A stretch of 64,000 nucleotides of DNA, taken from Lingula anatina. Taxonomy: Eukaryota; Brachiopoda; Lingulata; Lingulida; Lingulidae. The stretch lies in assembly GCF_001039355.2 (NCBI RefSeq), contig NW_019775647.1:381943-445942 (forward strand). The letters are read 5' to 3'. Both the position numbers and the translations under genes were made by a program. Positions 36,071 through 49,128 of this stretch are shown in pieces; the stretch's first letter is position 1, and every line of letters starts with the position of its first letter. The notes under the pieces are model-generated. The model saw only the letters and a list, made by a program, of their open reading frames with translations, did no database searches and was not told the origin of the DNA.

Positions 36071-36310
36071 AAGTAAGATGTACTCACTTTTTAGCGGATA
36101 TTCGAACACTTCCCTCATTTAACAAATATATCCGCAGCGGATCAATACTGGTGACATGAACATACAGCCTTAAGTCCATCTTAAAGCCATCGCAAAGTAT
36201 TGGATTAGGGATATACCTAGAAGAAGATACCTAACCGTAAATAACTAACACTAAATATGCTATTCGACCTTTATGACATCAATCCTATGGGCGAATTATT
36301 ATTATTATTA

Positions 36311-36345
<35 letters not shown>

Positions 36346-39300
36346 TTGATGAAAAGACCAGAAGGTTTTCCAGTTGTGGTCACGCGTTTAGCTCGACTTT
36401 TTCCGCTTCAACGCAACAGGATGTTAACCAAAACTGTACATGTATAATAATCCAACGATTAATAAGATAACTGCAAGTAAATAACCATGCATTCAAGTTA
36501 CTCTCTGACCCCAGGGTCCGCTAATAATCTGGTACAAAATCATTGCACCGGGCCTTTATTTTAATTTTGTATGCTATTTTAGAGGCCCCTGATATCAGAC
36601 ATAAGGTTCAAATAAATATAAGTGACCTATAAAACATTAATTTTTGATTTTACAAAATTGTGTGTCATATTAAAAATGTTTTGATTTTTTTGAATATATA
36701 TGTTACCTTTGTACAACGACATATTCGTTTTCGGGAATCTGTTTCCAGTCGTTTACAACTTCAATCCCATTTCCTCCAAATGTGCATGACTGTCCAAAAA
36801 GATAATTGACATACATGAATATCAATATATTTTATGTATCATCTACAAAAGTAATCATCCAACATATAATCCAATACTAAAACAACAGCATTGTACTTCA
36901 CCGAACGCAGGTCGAGTGTGCATGTTTGGCTGAGTGGGTATGTGTGTGCACGCACGCGCCTGCGCACCCGCACCGCTGGTTCAGGGGTTCATACAGCATG
37001 TGAAATGACGTAATTGCTGATTTTTCGAGTTTGATTTTTAACACGTGCTTGATTTAACGTGTGTTTGAGCTATAAATGTTCCAGCACTTGCTCTTCTGTT
37101 CGCTCTCAATATATGTTCACATATGTGACGCGAGGGATATTGAAAGTGAAAGGCATGAGCGTAACATAGCTCAATTGCTGCGTTAATGAAAATCAATTAT
37201 ATTGACAATAATTTATATTATTCATTTTAACAACATACCGGTTTCAATATCCATGCACCTTTTTCCGTGCTGTCCCACGCCCTTTTCAATGATATCCTAT
37301 CAAAGGGTAAAATAAACGTTCTAGGAAAGAACCCATATTCTTCACTACCGTATTTGATCTTAAAATGCAGAAGATTCCCGGCGAGTTTATCTTTACAACC
37401 CAAGATCCAACTGTCTGGAAAGTGATTAAACTGAAATAGAAACAGACATTCTTTTAAAAAACTATTATTATGATTCACATCACAATATTTGATATTGCAG
37501 CAAGAGGCCGATTCTGAGAGGCGAATGGCACAAAATGTCAAAAATAAATAAAGAAAGAAATACAACTTCCGTAATTTTTTAGACAATTGTAATTTGAAGT
37601 GACCTTGAACGTGAAGTCCCGGGCCCTTCAGGATGTTGGGTAATACGGGCCTCCCACAAACCAAACATATAGAATTTAAACCATTATTGAATTGAAATGA
37701 TTTATCTATATAGTCCTTTTATTCTATGATCTGATAATCTTGAAACACGCTTGATTCCCTTGGTATGGTAAAAAAATAGTTGGATTAAATTCTTATGGTT
37801 CAATTCCGAAGGTATTTATTATTATTATTATTATGATACTAAATGAAATCGTCATTACATGCACCTTCTAACCTTTTGATACGGACGGACCATTTGATAG
37901 TACTTTGTCTCGTTGATTTGATAAGGAAGACTGAAATAGAATGTGTACTCCCCTGCATCTGAAAACGAATTATTAGAGCATTAAAGTTAAACTGTGTTCA
38001 TATAATTGCGGATTCAGGACTTGAGTAGATGGCAAATGCGTCACGCAGCCCCTCCCCTTGATTAGGCTTTGGACACCCCCCCCCCCCCCTTCATTTTATC
38101 TTCTTTCCAAAAAACAGTATAATGGGAAAAACGAGATAAAAAAAGTAGTTTGCCAATTCCTGTGCTCTTTAAGGCAAACATTCCTTGGACAATCCCTCCC
38201 CCCGCCCTCCGCACAATTATGGACCCACCTTTGTCTTTCTTTGTATTCAATGTGTAATAAGAAAAAGGGAACATTTGTTCTTAGCGTTTAACAGAGATTA
38301 ATGCCAAAGTCGATCTTGTAAATTTGAAAATGTACAGTCTTTTGTATGCCTGTGTATTGTCATGTTGTTAAACAGGCTCCAAGGCAAAATACTGAAAGCA
38401 GCAGTATAACATATGAACACTGCCAGCTGAAATATACATGGACCCCCCTTTGCTTCCAAGAGGAATAGACATTAATCATCATTAAGGCCAACAATTAATA
38501 AAAAACATTGGACGAGAGTGAAGAACATGTCCTTAAACGTCAGATTCCTTTCTTTGTAAGGCTGTTATCATAATTATGGCAACTATCATCAACTAACCTG
38601 TACTATGTGTAAAACCAGACCGTGAAATATAACCTGCTATGACGGAAGACGGATCACCGTAATACTTTAGCCGGCTCCGTATGGCTGGTGGTAATTCCTC
38701 CACTGTAATATGAGAAAATGACTAAATAAGAAATTAATTTTATGATGGATTGGAAAAACATTTCCGGTTGAGATGCTGCACAATAAAAGGAAATACATTT
38801 ATTAACGAAAAATCGCCAGCATTTCTCAATCATGTAGAAACTGTTATTTTTTCTCTACTCGCCTTGGTGATATCTGTACATTATACACTGTAAACTATAA
38901 TTATTATGAATTACATGAATATAAGGATATTATTACTGCTACAAGAACATTTACTACTAGATTCGTGGCACTAAATTATAAAAGGTTGCTAGGATTTTTT
39001 TAAAAATTAAAAAATAATATGAAATGTGTTCTAATTTAAGCAAATTTCCTCAGTAACCCCCCCCACCCCACCCCAATGTACGTAGGCCCTACCTTGCTGG
39101 TCTGGCCTGACAAAGTTTATCGTTGGTGGAACATTAGAAAATAAACTAAGGGTCAACGCGGGCTGAGCGATGTTCTTTTTTTCGTGCTTTTTGGCGATTT
39201 CTTCAGTTAAAGGCGACACCGGTTTCCCGGAGGGACAGTCGTTGGTTCCAGACGATGACTCCTGGCCCTCACCTGCCTTGGTCGCACACTGACCATCTGT

Positions 39301-39606
39301 GGTTACCGCAGGGTCACCTTTTCGAAAAAAAAGAAGAAAAAACTTTTTAAATGGCATTGCTTAATGCTGAGGTGCGAATCAACGCACAGCAGATGTAACC
39401 ACCGTGCGGTACATTTATGCGACAAGAGTGTGAAGAATGGTAGAGATCAAACTGAGAAAATGTACGTTACACATGTTCATGTCAATGAACGTATTTAGCC
39501 CATCTGACTTACTTTGCCTCTAAGTACATGTAGACAGTATAGTACCCTACACTACAGTAAAGTACTGCTTTTCTGACTATGTAATTATATCAACCATCCA
39601 ATGACA

Positions 39607-39670
<64 letters not shown>

Positions 39671-39862
39671 GGCCAGTGATACATATAGCTTTAAAATATG
39701 TGAATGTATTACTTTGGTAAAATGTGCAATATTACTATAAATAAAATAGGGCAAACAGATATGAATGTGAAAAAACGTACCTGAAACATGTTCACCTGAA
39801 GCTAAAATCACTAATACAAAAATGCGAAAAAACTTGTCAAAAAAGCCTTTGCACATTTTCAT
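32377..39862 (-). CDS. TTLL4-like tubulin-tyrosine-ligase family protein with N-terminal signal-like segment (copy A, 577 aa)
   Basis: Fourteen minus-strand exons: 39862-39781, 39317-39093, 38702-38598, 37952-37873, 37430-37239, 36789-36707, 36216-36088, 35754-35644, 35001-34900, 34449-34315, 34028-33918, 33420-33306, 32946-32795, 32488-32377. All phases agree. The TTL core spans about 165-415: [21 protein letters not shown] (ATP-binding region), [22 protein letters not shown] (311-314), [14 protein letters not shown] and MEVNVSP (metal-binding Glu and Asn). The C-terminal [18 protein letters not shown] and YYNLLLHHW are as in TTLL4. Family members add glutamate or glycine chains to tubulin or other proteins. 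The first 28 residues ([20 protein letters not shown]...) look like a signal peptide or anchor, unusual for TTLLs, followed by a Ser/Gly-rich, partly acidic linker. The usual Y-S after HLTN is replaced by RD. Divergent paralogue at 41.0 kb. Confidence 0.88.
35357..35628. mobile_element. 272-bp foldback element in intron of TTLL copy A
   Basis: Ends are near-perfect inverted repeats of about 30 bp, TTCCCATACCTAGATCGATC at the left and its complement at the right (one mismatch). A second, internal inverted repeat contains GCTTAAGC..GGC and GGCACGCC. A poly-T tract of about 37 bp (35400-35436) lies inside. Non-coding. Confidence 0.75.
36001..36073. repeat. (CA)n(GA)n microsatellite
   Basis: A CA run then GA run just outside exon 7 of TTLL copy A. 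Confidence 0.9.
39608..39667. repeat. (TA)n microsatellite
   Basis: About 60 bp of perfect TA repeat in intron 1 of TTLL copy A. Confidence 0.95.
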
Positions 39863-41001
39863 TAAATCCTTATTTCGTTCGATGACGTTGCAGAAAAAAT
39901 AAGTTTGAATACAATTAACCTTTTACACGCGCTTATGCAGCCAATGTGCGTAAATGATAGCGTCCTAAGAGAAGTCGTCCACCGTTAAAGTAGTGACTTT
40001 GCAGTTTTATCAATTGAAGAAAAGCGACGGAGTCTGATACATGTGTGACCGCCTTCTTCAAACCCATGCATATGTAATTGGCACACCATCTAGGTACAGA
40101 CTGGTTCAAGTCCGCAATTATTGAAATTATCTATGCATCCATGCATGCCCACCACATGTACATTTGTCGGGTATCGGAAGTCCCCATCTCCATAATCGGC
40201 TGGTTTAGATTGTAGATGGCGTAATTGTCGGATCTCTGAAATTACCTGTGGAATATGCTCAATAAGCAAAGGTCTAGCCTGATTAGATTTCTGCTACATA
40301 AAGGTGTTTGAACTCGACTGATAAGAAGAAAAACACCTTATCTACAGTAGATGCAGCGGAACTGAATACGTGCAAGGGCAAACTGATATGAAAACACATA
40401 TAACATGAAAACACAAGTGCCGGTCCCGTGACAACGATAATCTTCTCGGTTAAGCCACAAGAAATCGGTTTGTGTACATTTATTATTTACCATATGTAAG
40501 CGGCGCATCTGAAACATGCGCGCGTACATGATCGCCCAGGCTCTAGGTTAAGTATTTTTCCATCTCTCCGCACACTCATATACTAAGACCCTCTTGTAAA
40601 ACGTTTTCCTCGATAAGAGTAAAGACAGGCATTTGAGGACATTCCCAATGTTTCACACGTTTAATTTCACAATTTGCGTCTCAGCCGATATATTTTGATG
40701 TCGTTAGTCTCTTCTTCTTCAAATACGATATCACAAGTGCACATTATTTGTAAGAGAAGTGAATAAACTATCAGTATGCCTAATTGGTATCTCGACTGTG
40801 AGATAAGGCTGCAGACGACGTAGACCAGTAATCAAGAACTCCCCCATTATAGAAAGGCTCCAGATAAGAATCTTTCAGTGCTCTCATATTCAAGACTGCT
40901 ATACCCACTGTCCGCCTTACTCGCATTGTACCAGTTACTCGCATTGTACCAGTGCACAGTAAGCTGCATGTTTTAGACCGTTGAGTTTTATTTCCAAGAA
41001 C
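39863..41001. promoter_or_regulatory. Shared 1.14-kb divergent promoter region of the two TTLL-like genes
   Basis: The start codons of two divergently transcribed paralogues lie 1,139 bp apart with no other gene between. An 18-bp perfect direct repeat, TTACTCGCATTGTACCAG, at 40917-40934 and 40935-40952, lies about 50-85 bp upstream of the plus-strand ATG and could be a cis element. Core promoter elements could not be assigned. Confidence 0.5.
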
Positions 41002-43383
41002 ATGACAAACGCACGGTTATTAGCGGTCGTTATATTTTTGAAAGTTTTTGGATCAAGTGCGGACATTACAGGTAAGTTGCCAAAAATATTGTGCTGATTT
41101 ATTTATTGGAAATATCCCTGGACATATTATTATGTTCAACGATCATTATTTGTGCACAAGAAATATATTTGTGAATATACTGACTGAACCATCTACCACC
41201 TACAGTAGAGGGCAATACGTAGGTTGACTCGTAAAATGTCACGGAGAATTTTTTTTTCAAAATAAATGCCAAGCTTATTTTAATTTTGGCAATATTGCTT
41301 CTTGTATATATAAAACCTAATAAATGGTATTCGTCCAGCAAACGATGTCCACAGTATCGTATCCATGGGGACGGATCCCACGGGATTGGCTTCCTCAACC
41401 GAGACGCGTACGAGCTCTGCAGCGGATGCGTGTTCAGAAAAACGACGTAAAGGGCCTGTGGCTACAGATACAAAGCCAGATACACCTGCAATGACAGATC
41501 AACACCACGACTGTGATAGCATAAATAAAGCAAAGGAAGTATTGAAAGATGATGTCATACAGCGTAAAGATGACGTCATACAGCGTGCGCTAACTCCAAG
41601 CTTGTTTTCTAACGTCCCGCCAACCATTCATTTTGTGAGGCAAGAGGAACAAGGTAACTTTTTTAAATTCATTTTATCTCATGCATTGTGATGCTGCAGA
41701 ATATACTTCAATTCCATTGCATATACTTCATTTCGTATTTTTGTATTCGACATCTGTTACTTTGTTATTTATTTATTTATTTATTTATTTATTTTATTTA
41801 TTTATTTTTTTTTTTTTTTTTTTTGCCTAGATTCATTATTTCTCATTTCTCCCTATCTTTTTCAATTTTTTGGTTCTCTTACATTCTTTTTACCCTCCTT
41901 CCTTCTTTCCTTTTTTTCAGTTTCAATCTTACAGTTTATTTATTTCAGTCAACTGTAATCACGCAGTGACGTTAATTTCCCTATATTTTAGTGGAGGAAC
42001 TACCGACTGCTGCAAAGAAACGTTTAAGATACTATCACAGTATAAATAAAGTCATTGAAGAGTTCGTAACCAGAGTTGGTTTCACACCAACAAAAGGTAT
42101 GTTGAGTCTTTGTACACTGATATATAAGCGAAATTAGACCGTGACCGTAGAACTGATTCCCGATTTCAAAATGGCGGACATAACCTGTTTTCCAGCCCCA
42201 AAAAAGGAGGGGGCAAATTTAACCAAAGGTATAAAAATTGTACAAAAAGTTTGCTCCCTCTTTTGTCGATGACTGAGATTCACGAATGTATTAAAAGTGA
42301 TTGAAGAAATGTTCGATAATTGTATTTGTCCAATATACTGGTACATTGTATAAATACCCAATTTTTCGTAAACATGTTTATTCTTTTAAAAAATTTACCT
42401 TCAGCCAAAATATATGACAGTATACCATTTGGTATCACATCATAAGTGACATATTAAATTAGCAATAAAAACTACTAGTAGTATTCGGTGCCTGAAATTT
42501 TATTTCAAATTTTTTCTTGTCCTTTACAGAACCCCAGATACACAGCTTCTACTTTGGCCAACCTTACCAGCTACACCGGACAGATTCCTATCAGACGGTT
42601 AAGCCGCACCAAAAGGTATGGATAAAGTTGTAATTGAAGCTTTAGCTTCAAATTCTGGCTTAAAAATTGTCAATATTAATAACAGCAATTTCAGGATGTG
42701 CTGAATACAACCAAAAAAAATTAAATAATTAGAAAAAACAGCATGTGAACGAATTGAATCAAAGCTTGTATTTGCATGTAATTTAAACTAAATAAGTTGT
42801 TATTATTTATTTTACTTGTTTGTTTGTTATTTGTTTCTTTGTAGTCTATTGTCCCTTTTTGCAAGCGTACTTGAAACAGAGACCCTATTTTCAGGATATA
42901 TAACACTAAAAAGTGTCAACGATATTTTCAGTTCAATCATTTCCCAGACTGCTGGGCACTTGGTTGCAAACATCATCTCGCAGACAATCTACAAAGACAT
43001 AAACTTAGACATGGCGAAGATGAATTTGACTTCGCTCCCCAAACTTTTGTCTTACCGCGGGACAAGGATGTTTTCCTGCAAACTTTGGATGAAAGCGACG
43101 AAGATCAAGCGTGGATAATTAAACCGGTAATAATGCTGGTAGTGTTAATCAAAATAAAAACAAGAACGTCATAAAACAAGACATTCTCTTGGATTGCTAA
43201 GGGGGTCAGTAGTGTAAAAAAATCCATTTATCATTATAAGAGTGAACTGAATAAGCCATTCAACAATATGCAGTAAATAAATTATATTTAAAATATAAAT
43301 AAATAAATAAATAAATAAATATTCAAGTGAAATGTCTTTAATGGATGCCGAGGCCTTGTTTAAGTTATTATTATTATTATTAC

Positions 43384-43426
<43 letters not shown>

Positions 43427-43853
43427 GGCAAGTGGTAACACACTTTTCCATTCTCCAGGCTTGCAGTCATGGTGGGCAGGGTATTGAAGTGATAACCAAA
43501 GGGCAGCGGGTGATCGTAAAACAAGAATCCGTCGTACAAAGGTAATAATGGAATGTATGGGACAGAACCGCATGGGTGGAACGACCGAATATGAGAATGG
43601 TTGACTGCCGTTTTTGAGACTGGAAATGGGGAGGACGTTTGGGAATGATTTACTTAAAGGAGTGCAAAAGATGATGTCTTATTATGGGCGTGTGCACATT
43701 ACATGTATGACAGCATGTTTATGACGTCATATTTCGCCGAATAGACTTATGAAAATAAGGAGGGATCTGAAACTATTATGGCAATAATATTTTTTTATCT
43801 ACTGACTCTAGTTATTTAGCAGGACACAAATTTATTTTAATTTTTTGTATTAC

Positions 43854-43890
<37 letters not shown>

Positions 43891-44679
43891 TATAATAATA
43901 ATAATAATATTATTATTTGATTTATTTGAATTCTAAAATTCAGTATAATGTACAGTTGGAATTACATAAAAAGAACCAAATACGTAAAAAGTTTCCATGT
44001 TTGATCATAAAGATGCTGTTATTTTTTTCTTTCTCTTAATTGTATATCTCGTCACCACCAGGTATATACCTAACCCCATATTGATAGACGGACATAAGAT
44101 GGATATCCGAGTTTACGTCCTCGTGGGGAGTATAGATCCTCTGAGGATCTACATGTATGAGGAAGGGCAAGTACGGATAGCTCATGAAAGGTTAGTACAA
44201 CCGCCCTCTCGCTCGGTGTCGTACTAGTACATGTACCACAATAGGGGAGCATTTCAGTGAAGTCGGTAACTCACACGTTTTGTGTAATATTTGCATAACT
44301 TTTCAGTTTGTTTTAAATACCTGTTGATTTTGTTCTCCATTGGAGAGTAAAACACCGTGAAACGGCGAAAAATATAATAAAGGGACAAGTCACTGTCAGG
44401 CAAATTTTACATGAAATGTATGCGTTACAGACGCGACTGAAATTTTTAGATATATTTTTTGTTGAATAACCCCTGTATGTGTGCTTTGTAAGATCATCGG
44501 CCAGTTTGGTTGTGGGCTCAGAAGGTCAGCGATAAGCTGACCGATAGTGATGAGAGGTCAGATGGATCACAGCAAAGGTGATTATCGGTGCTTTAACACA
44601 TCTCACATTTTTAATTTTTTTCTGCCTTGTTTTTCCTGGTAGATGGTACTCTGAGAGATTTGGTCCTCTGAATGCTTCT

Positions 44680-44731
<52 letters not shown>

Positions 44732-46820
44732 TGACACTGTTATGTGCATGCACAGTAATAATCAGGATAGCATAAACATGCATATATTTTCTATTCTATT
44801 TTATTCTTCTATTCTATTGTTGTGGTGAAACCAATTAAGTGAAACCAATTAAGAGAATTCAAGCTAAATCAAGAGCAAAAATGTATGTTTATTCACATCT
44901 TTCTTTTGATTCAGATATTCCACGGATAACTTCAACAAATTGACGACGCATCTAACCAACTTTGACGTGACCCTTGCGAACATTAACAACGACGTCAAAA
45001 ACGCCGCCAAACACAAACGGTGAAATACCACTTTAAGCCTTGTTACATTGGTATTCCCAAAGAAAGAAATGATTGAAATTTTAATAGAAGATAGATTTAG
45101 GATTGATTGTGTGGAACACATTTATAGCAATCGCTTCCATTGTAAATTTTTCTTATATTGCAGCATTTCTTGGTAAGCTAGTGAAACTGGATAGGATGTT
45201 TAAGCACCTCCTTCCACTGCCAAAATCATTTTGGTAAAAAATTGTGAATTTGGAAATATAGAGCATCTTCTTTGAAAAATGTGAAAAAAGTCATGGCGAG
45301 AAGGAAAGGGTCCTCGATCATCCTGCCTCCGCTTTTTTATTTATTTATTATTATTTATTTGTACTGTGCAGAATGTATGTGATATCGCAAAAACGAACAA
45401 GTGTTAATGAGTTTAAATAATGACTAATTTATATTTATCTACAGCAAACCGCTGTCGTGGTTTTGGGAGCACAGTGGTGTCCAACGACAGCCAGTGTGGG
45501 ATAAAATCAAGGACATCGTTATCAAGTCAATCATTAGGTACGAGTAAGACCTGGAACATTTATAATTAATTACGAAATTATTCAATTAAAAAAATTAGAT
45601 TGTATACTTAACCCTCGTAGGTCATCATTATTTCTTTTACTTTTCATCCATTTTATGATATTTTATAGTGGGCACAATCTTAAGCTTTGACACGTGACAT
45701 CCTCATTTTCTAGATGGTATTTCTTTAAGAATATCTATCACATTATTTTATAGCTAGCCTATTCACAGACATGATCATCACTTAACATAACTGATCCCCA
45801 ATATATTGAAATCTATTTCTACTTAAACTTTATTTTAATTTCAATTTTGTCATTAACCTCACGAACAATTCTCCAAGCAATCCGTGCTTTTGCCACGGAC
45901 ACGGAAATAAACATTGTGATTGTTTTGTCATTGTTGAAGGTACACTCCATGAAATTAAGTCGCCAAAATGGATTTTCCCGGGAAAATAAGCGAATTTGTC
46001 GTACTTACAAAACATTATCTAAACCTCCCTGGACTTACATATTCGACCTTTAATTGAATTTATAAAGTTTTAATTTAAGTTTAAAATGACTGGTCGGTCA
46101 TTATAAAAGAGACCATATTCCTATAATCCCCAATAGAAATATCTACATCATGTACGCTCCAGAAAAAAATATTCTGATCAACTAGTCTATCACTTCCCGC
46201 ATATATCGCCCCGTGCCTATGCCCCCCTTCCCTGTTGCTCTCCTTTACAATAATATGAGTATCAATAGTGCTATCACAATTATTACTATCATATAATCAT
46301 AATTAATTCATTTAGCTACTATTAATTATGATAACGCAGGCGAGCACATAATGCTGTGGCGACGTGCTGCCTGCTTGGAATTCATTTACTTTGTATATCT
46401 TTACTTTATATATATATTCCAGGAGGAAAATCATTTAAAGGTGTATGTAAGGTTTTATAAGAAGCTAGGGATGATAATAATAAGCATTTTGAGGATGTTC
46501 ATATCCACAGAGTGTACCTTTAATTATAAAAAAAAGTGTATATTTTGCATTCAGCGGTGAAGCAAAGATACGAGACGCAACCCTATCGAACATGGCAAGC
46601 AGATACAGCAACTATGAATATCTGGGATTTGACATTTTTCTTGACGATGATCTAAAACCCTGGATTATGGAAATCAATACGTCGCCCAGGTTAGTAGACC
46701 GTTGGTTTCATATAGCTACTCGATGGGCTGCACTCTTCCTTTTTATTTTTTTAGTTTTGAAGACGTGTTTGTTTAAAGTTCGTTTTGTTTTAAAACCAAA
46801 AAGACCGAGCCTAGGCAGAC

Positions 46821-46852
<32 letters not shown>

Positions 46853-49128
46853 CTCAGGGTTCCGTTTATAAAATCTTAACAAAATTAACGTAAGAGACCA
46901 TAATTTTGTTTTACTTTGTTCCAAGATAAATCAACAGATTTGATATATGAAATATTTTGTCTCTGTACGATCTAATTCAGCTTTTCTCTTTTCATTTTTA
47001 TTTCATTTCATTCTATTCTTTTTCACACTGCATCATAATAAGACTTGCCATTACGCAGTGCATTGTAAATGTCTTCAGAACGAAAATAGAATAGTTTTAT
47101 TGTATATTAGGTTTTATTTTTCTTTTAGAATGACTTATAGAACATTAAAAGACATGAAGAGCCGCATGTACAGAGATTTGTTGAACCTGGTTGGCGTTCA
47201 GATTCCAGACCAAGATTTAGCGAATCCGAAGGAAAAGAGGTAACGGTATGCTTTACATTAAACTTGACCATAGGACCGGTGCGTTAGTCCGCTAGGAACC
47301 GTAGTCTGTTCCCAATTACTTTGTAAGGGTGACATTCGCCCCATATAGTAAAGCCAATACTCCAACTAGCCCTAACCTTTAGTTATCATATGGGGCCCGG
47401 ACTTTCATTACTAGGCCTAAAACTGACAGTGTGCCTTAATTTAGAGTCGTAATTTTTTTTCATTTCAATTCAGAATAAATATGTTTAGTCCACCAGAATA
47501 ACACCACTTTTACCTTATTATCATAAAAGTATGCGCACTTTTTCGCTCATTTAAAAAAAAAACAATATTGTTAATTAATCTTTTTTCAATTTAATTTTAA
47601 TTAAGATTAAAATTGGCTTTCATAGACCCAAACTTTGTCCGAATTTTTTCAAATCTCCTCGGGCATTTCTAGATGTCATTTGATATTAACAGAACTAAAA
47701 AAAAGATCATGTGCTGGGACACATATCCGTACACAGTTGCCGGCGTGCATGTTTGTATGTGAGCTCATATGAATGTGCACTACAGAATTGTCGATAACAT
47801 GCCATTCAGCTGCAGTATTACAATACGGCAGAAATATTTATTTTGCCCTCCTCCCCCCCCCCCCCAAAAAAAAAAAAAAGAAATAAAATAATAAAAATAA
47901 TAATAATACATTCAAAAATAATTCTGTTGTTTACCATTCATCTTGATATTTTTTCCAGCAAAGACACGTTTCCAAAACACCTTGTTATGGACCACCGGCT
48001 GTGGAATTACTCTCTAACTAACGAAGAAAGGGAAAAACATGATACCTACACAGCCATTAAAGACGAGGTAGCTATATTTGAAATTAAAATCATTAGTTTT
48101 AGGTTATCCCTTTTCCTAAAAATAAAGCCTTGCGACTTTTATTTCATACTAGAGATTATTTAAAATGTCATTGATTTTGGCATTAAGCAGCAAATATAGT
48201 GCGCATTTCGAAGGGCAGGCTCCATTAACTGGTTTCTCAAACAAAAATGCCGACTAAAATAAGCCAAAAATCCTTAAGATTCTAACAATTAAGAAAACTT
48301 AAGACACGCCAGTGAAAAGAAAAACGAAACAAAACAAACTGTCCTTTGACTTTCACAAGGTTGCAATCACATCCCTGTGTCACTTGCCGTTGATCACTCT
48401 TGTTTGTTTTAACAAATTCATCTCCCTGCGAGAGAGAGGTCGTCTAATTCATTTCATTCACTTCTTATCTGCAGCAGATTGTTTTAGACCTTCCTCTTTT
48501 TTCCTTGTCAAATAACGTCCATCAAATTTTGCGTGCAAAGTAAAATAAAGATTAAAACTGAAACTCTGTGTAGATGATGTATTTGAGAGAATTAAAGCAC
48601 TGTAGTAAATTCATCTATATGAAGATGTAACTGTTCATCTACAGAAACTCCAACAAGCCATGCTGGACGACCTGAATCCCGATGATATCCGGATCTTGAT
48701 CGAAACTATGGATGAAAACAACCGCAGGGGCGGGTTTGAAAGAATATTCCCAACGCCTGACACAAAGAGATATCACAAATTATTTGAGGGCCCAAGGTAT
48801 GTCTTTATTCTAGCAATAGGATTCTATTGGATTGTTCTGTATGTACGTGTATGTAGGCGTATGTATTGTATGTACGTGCACAGCATGGGATGTTGGTAAT
48901 GTACGCACACAGTGCCACATTTGCAGAAACCTGGACGTTTTATCTTAATATACGTGACCTCAGAAGATCTCTCCACCTTGTAAAAATTCTGTTAAATCTG
49001 TTCTACTTTTTTTCAGATATTATAACCTCCTCCTCCATCACTGGATTCAACGTTATCAGCACAATGAAGAAGAAGGGATCAAAGTTCTGGAGTCGTACTG
49101 TAGACAGTCAAAACATCTCCAACCTTAG
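41002..49128 (+). CDS. TTLL4-like tubulin-tyrosine-ligase family protein with signal peptide (copy B, 599 aa)
   Basis: Fourteen exons: 41002-41071, 41339-41653, 41992-42096, 42530-42615, 42932-43126, 43459-43541, 44062-44190, 44915-45019, 45445-45537, 46555-46689, 47129-47239, 47959-48067, 48645-48796, 49017-49128. The phases match copy A exon by exon. MTNARLLAVVIFLKVFGSSA is a good signal peptide. A hydrophilic linker follows (about 25-128) with an exact internal repeat DDVIQRK/DDVIQRA from a 21-bp duplication (41548-41589). The TTL core has FNHFPDCW, IIKPACSHGGQGI, HKMDIRVYVLV, IDPLRIYM, HLTN (340-343), LGFDIFLDDDLKPW and MEINTSP (432-438); the C-terminus has LNPDDIRIL, GGFERIFP and [10 protein letters not shown]. 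The ATP- and metal-binding positions look intact. HLTN is followed by FDV instead of YSV. The signal peptide implies modification of secretory-pathway or extracellular substrates, or an anchoring role; this is inference. AATAAA repeats occur at about 49347. Confidence 0.9.
43363..43427. repeat. (ATT)n microsatellite
   Basis: Long ATT array in intron 5 of TTLL copy B. It yields false poly-Tyr and poly-Asn open frames. Similar ATT/AAT arrays lie at 32574-32614, 33768-33792, 36295-36345 and 43854-43917. Confidence 0.95.

Noticed and set aside
39031-39357. Start of TTLL copy A at an ATG within the 39.3-kb exon
   Set aside because: The residues before GDPAV are translated from the intron's poly-pyrimidine tract; copy B has an equivalent separate signal-peptide exon, supporting the start at 39862.
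43169-43573. 134-codon minus-strand frame with poly-Asn
   Set aside because: Product of the (ATT)n microsatellite opposite TTLL copy B exon 6.
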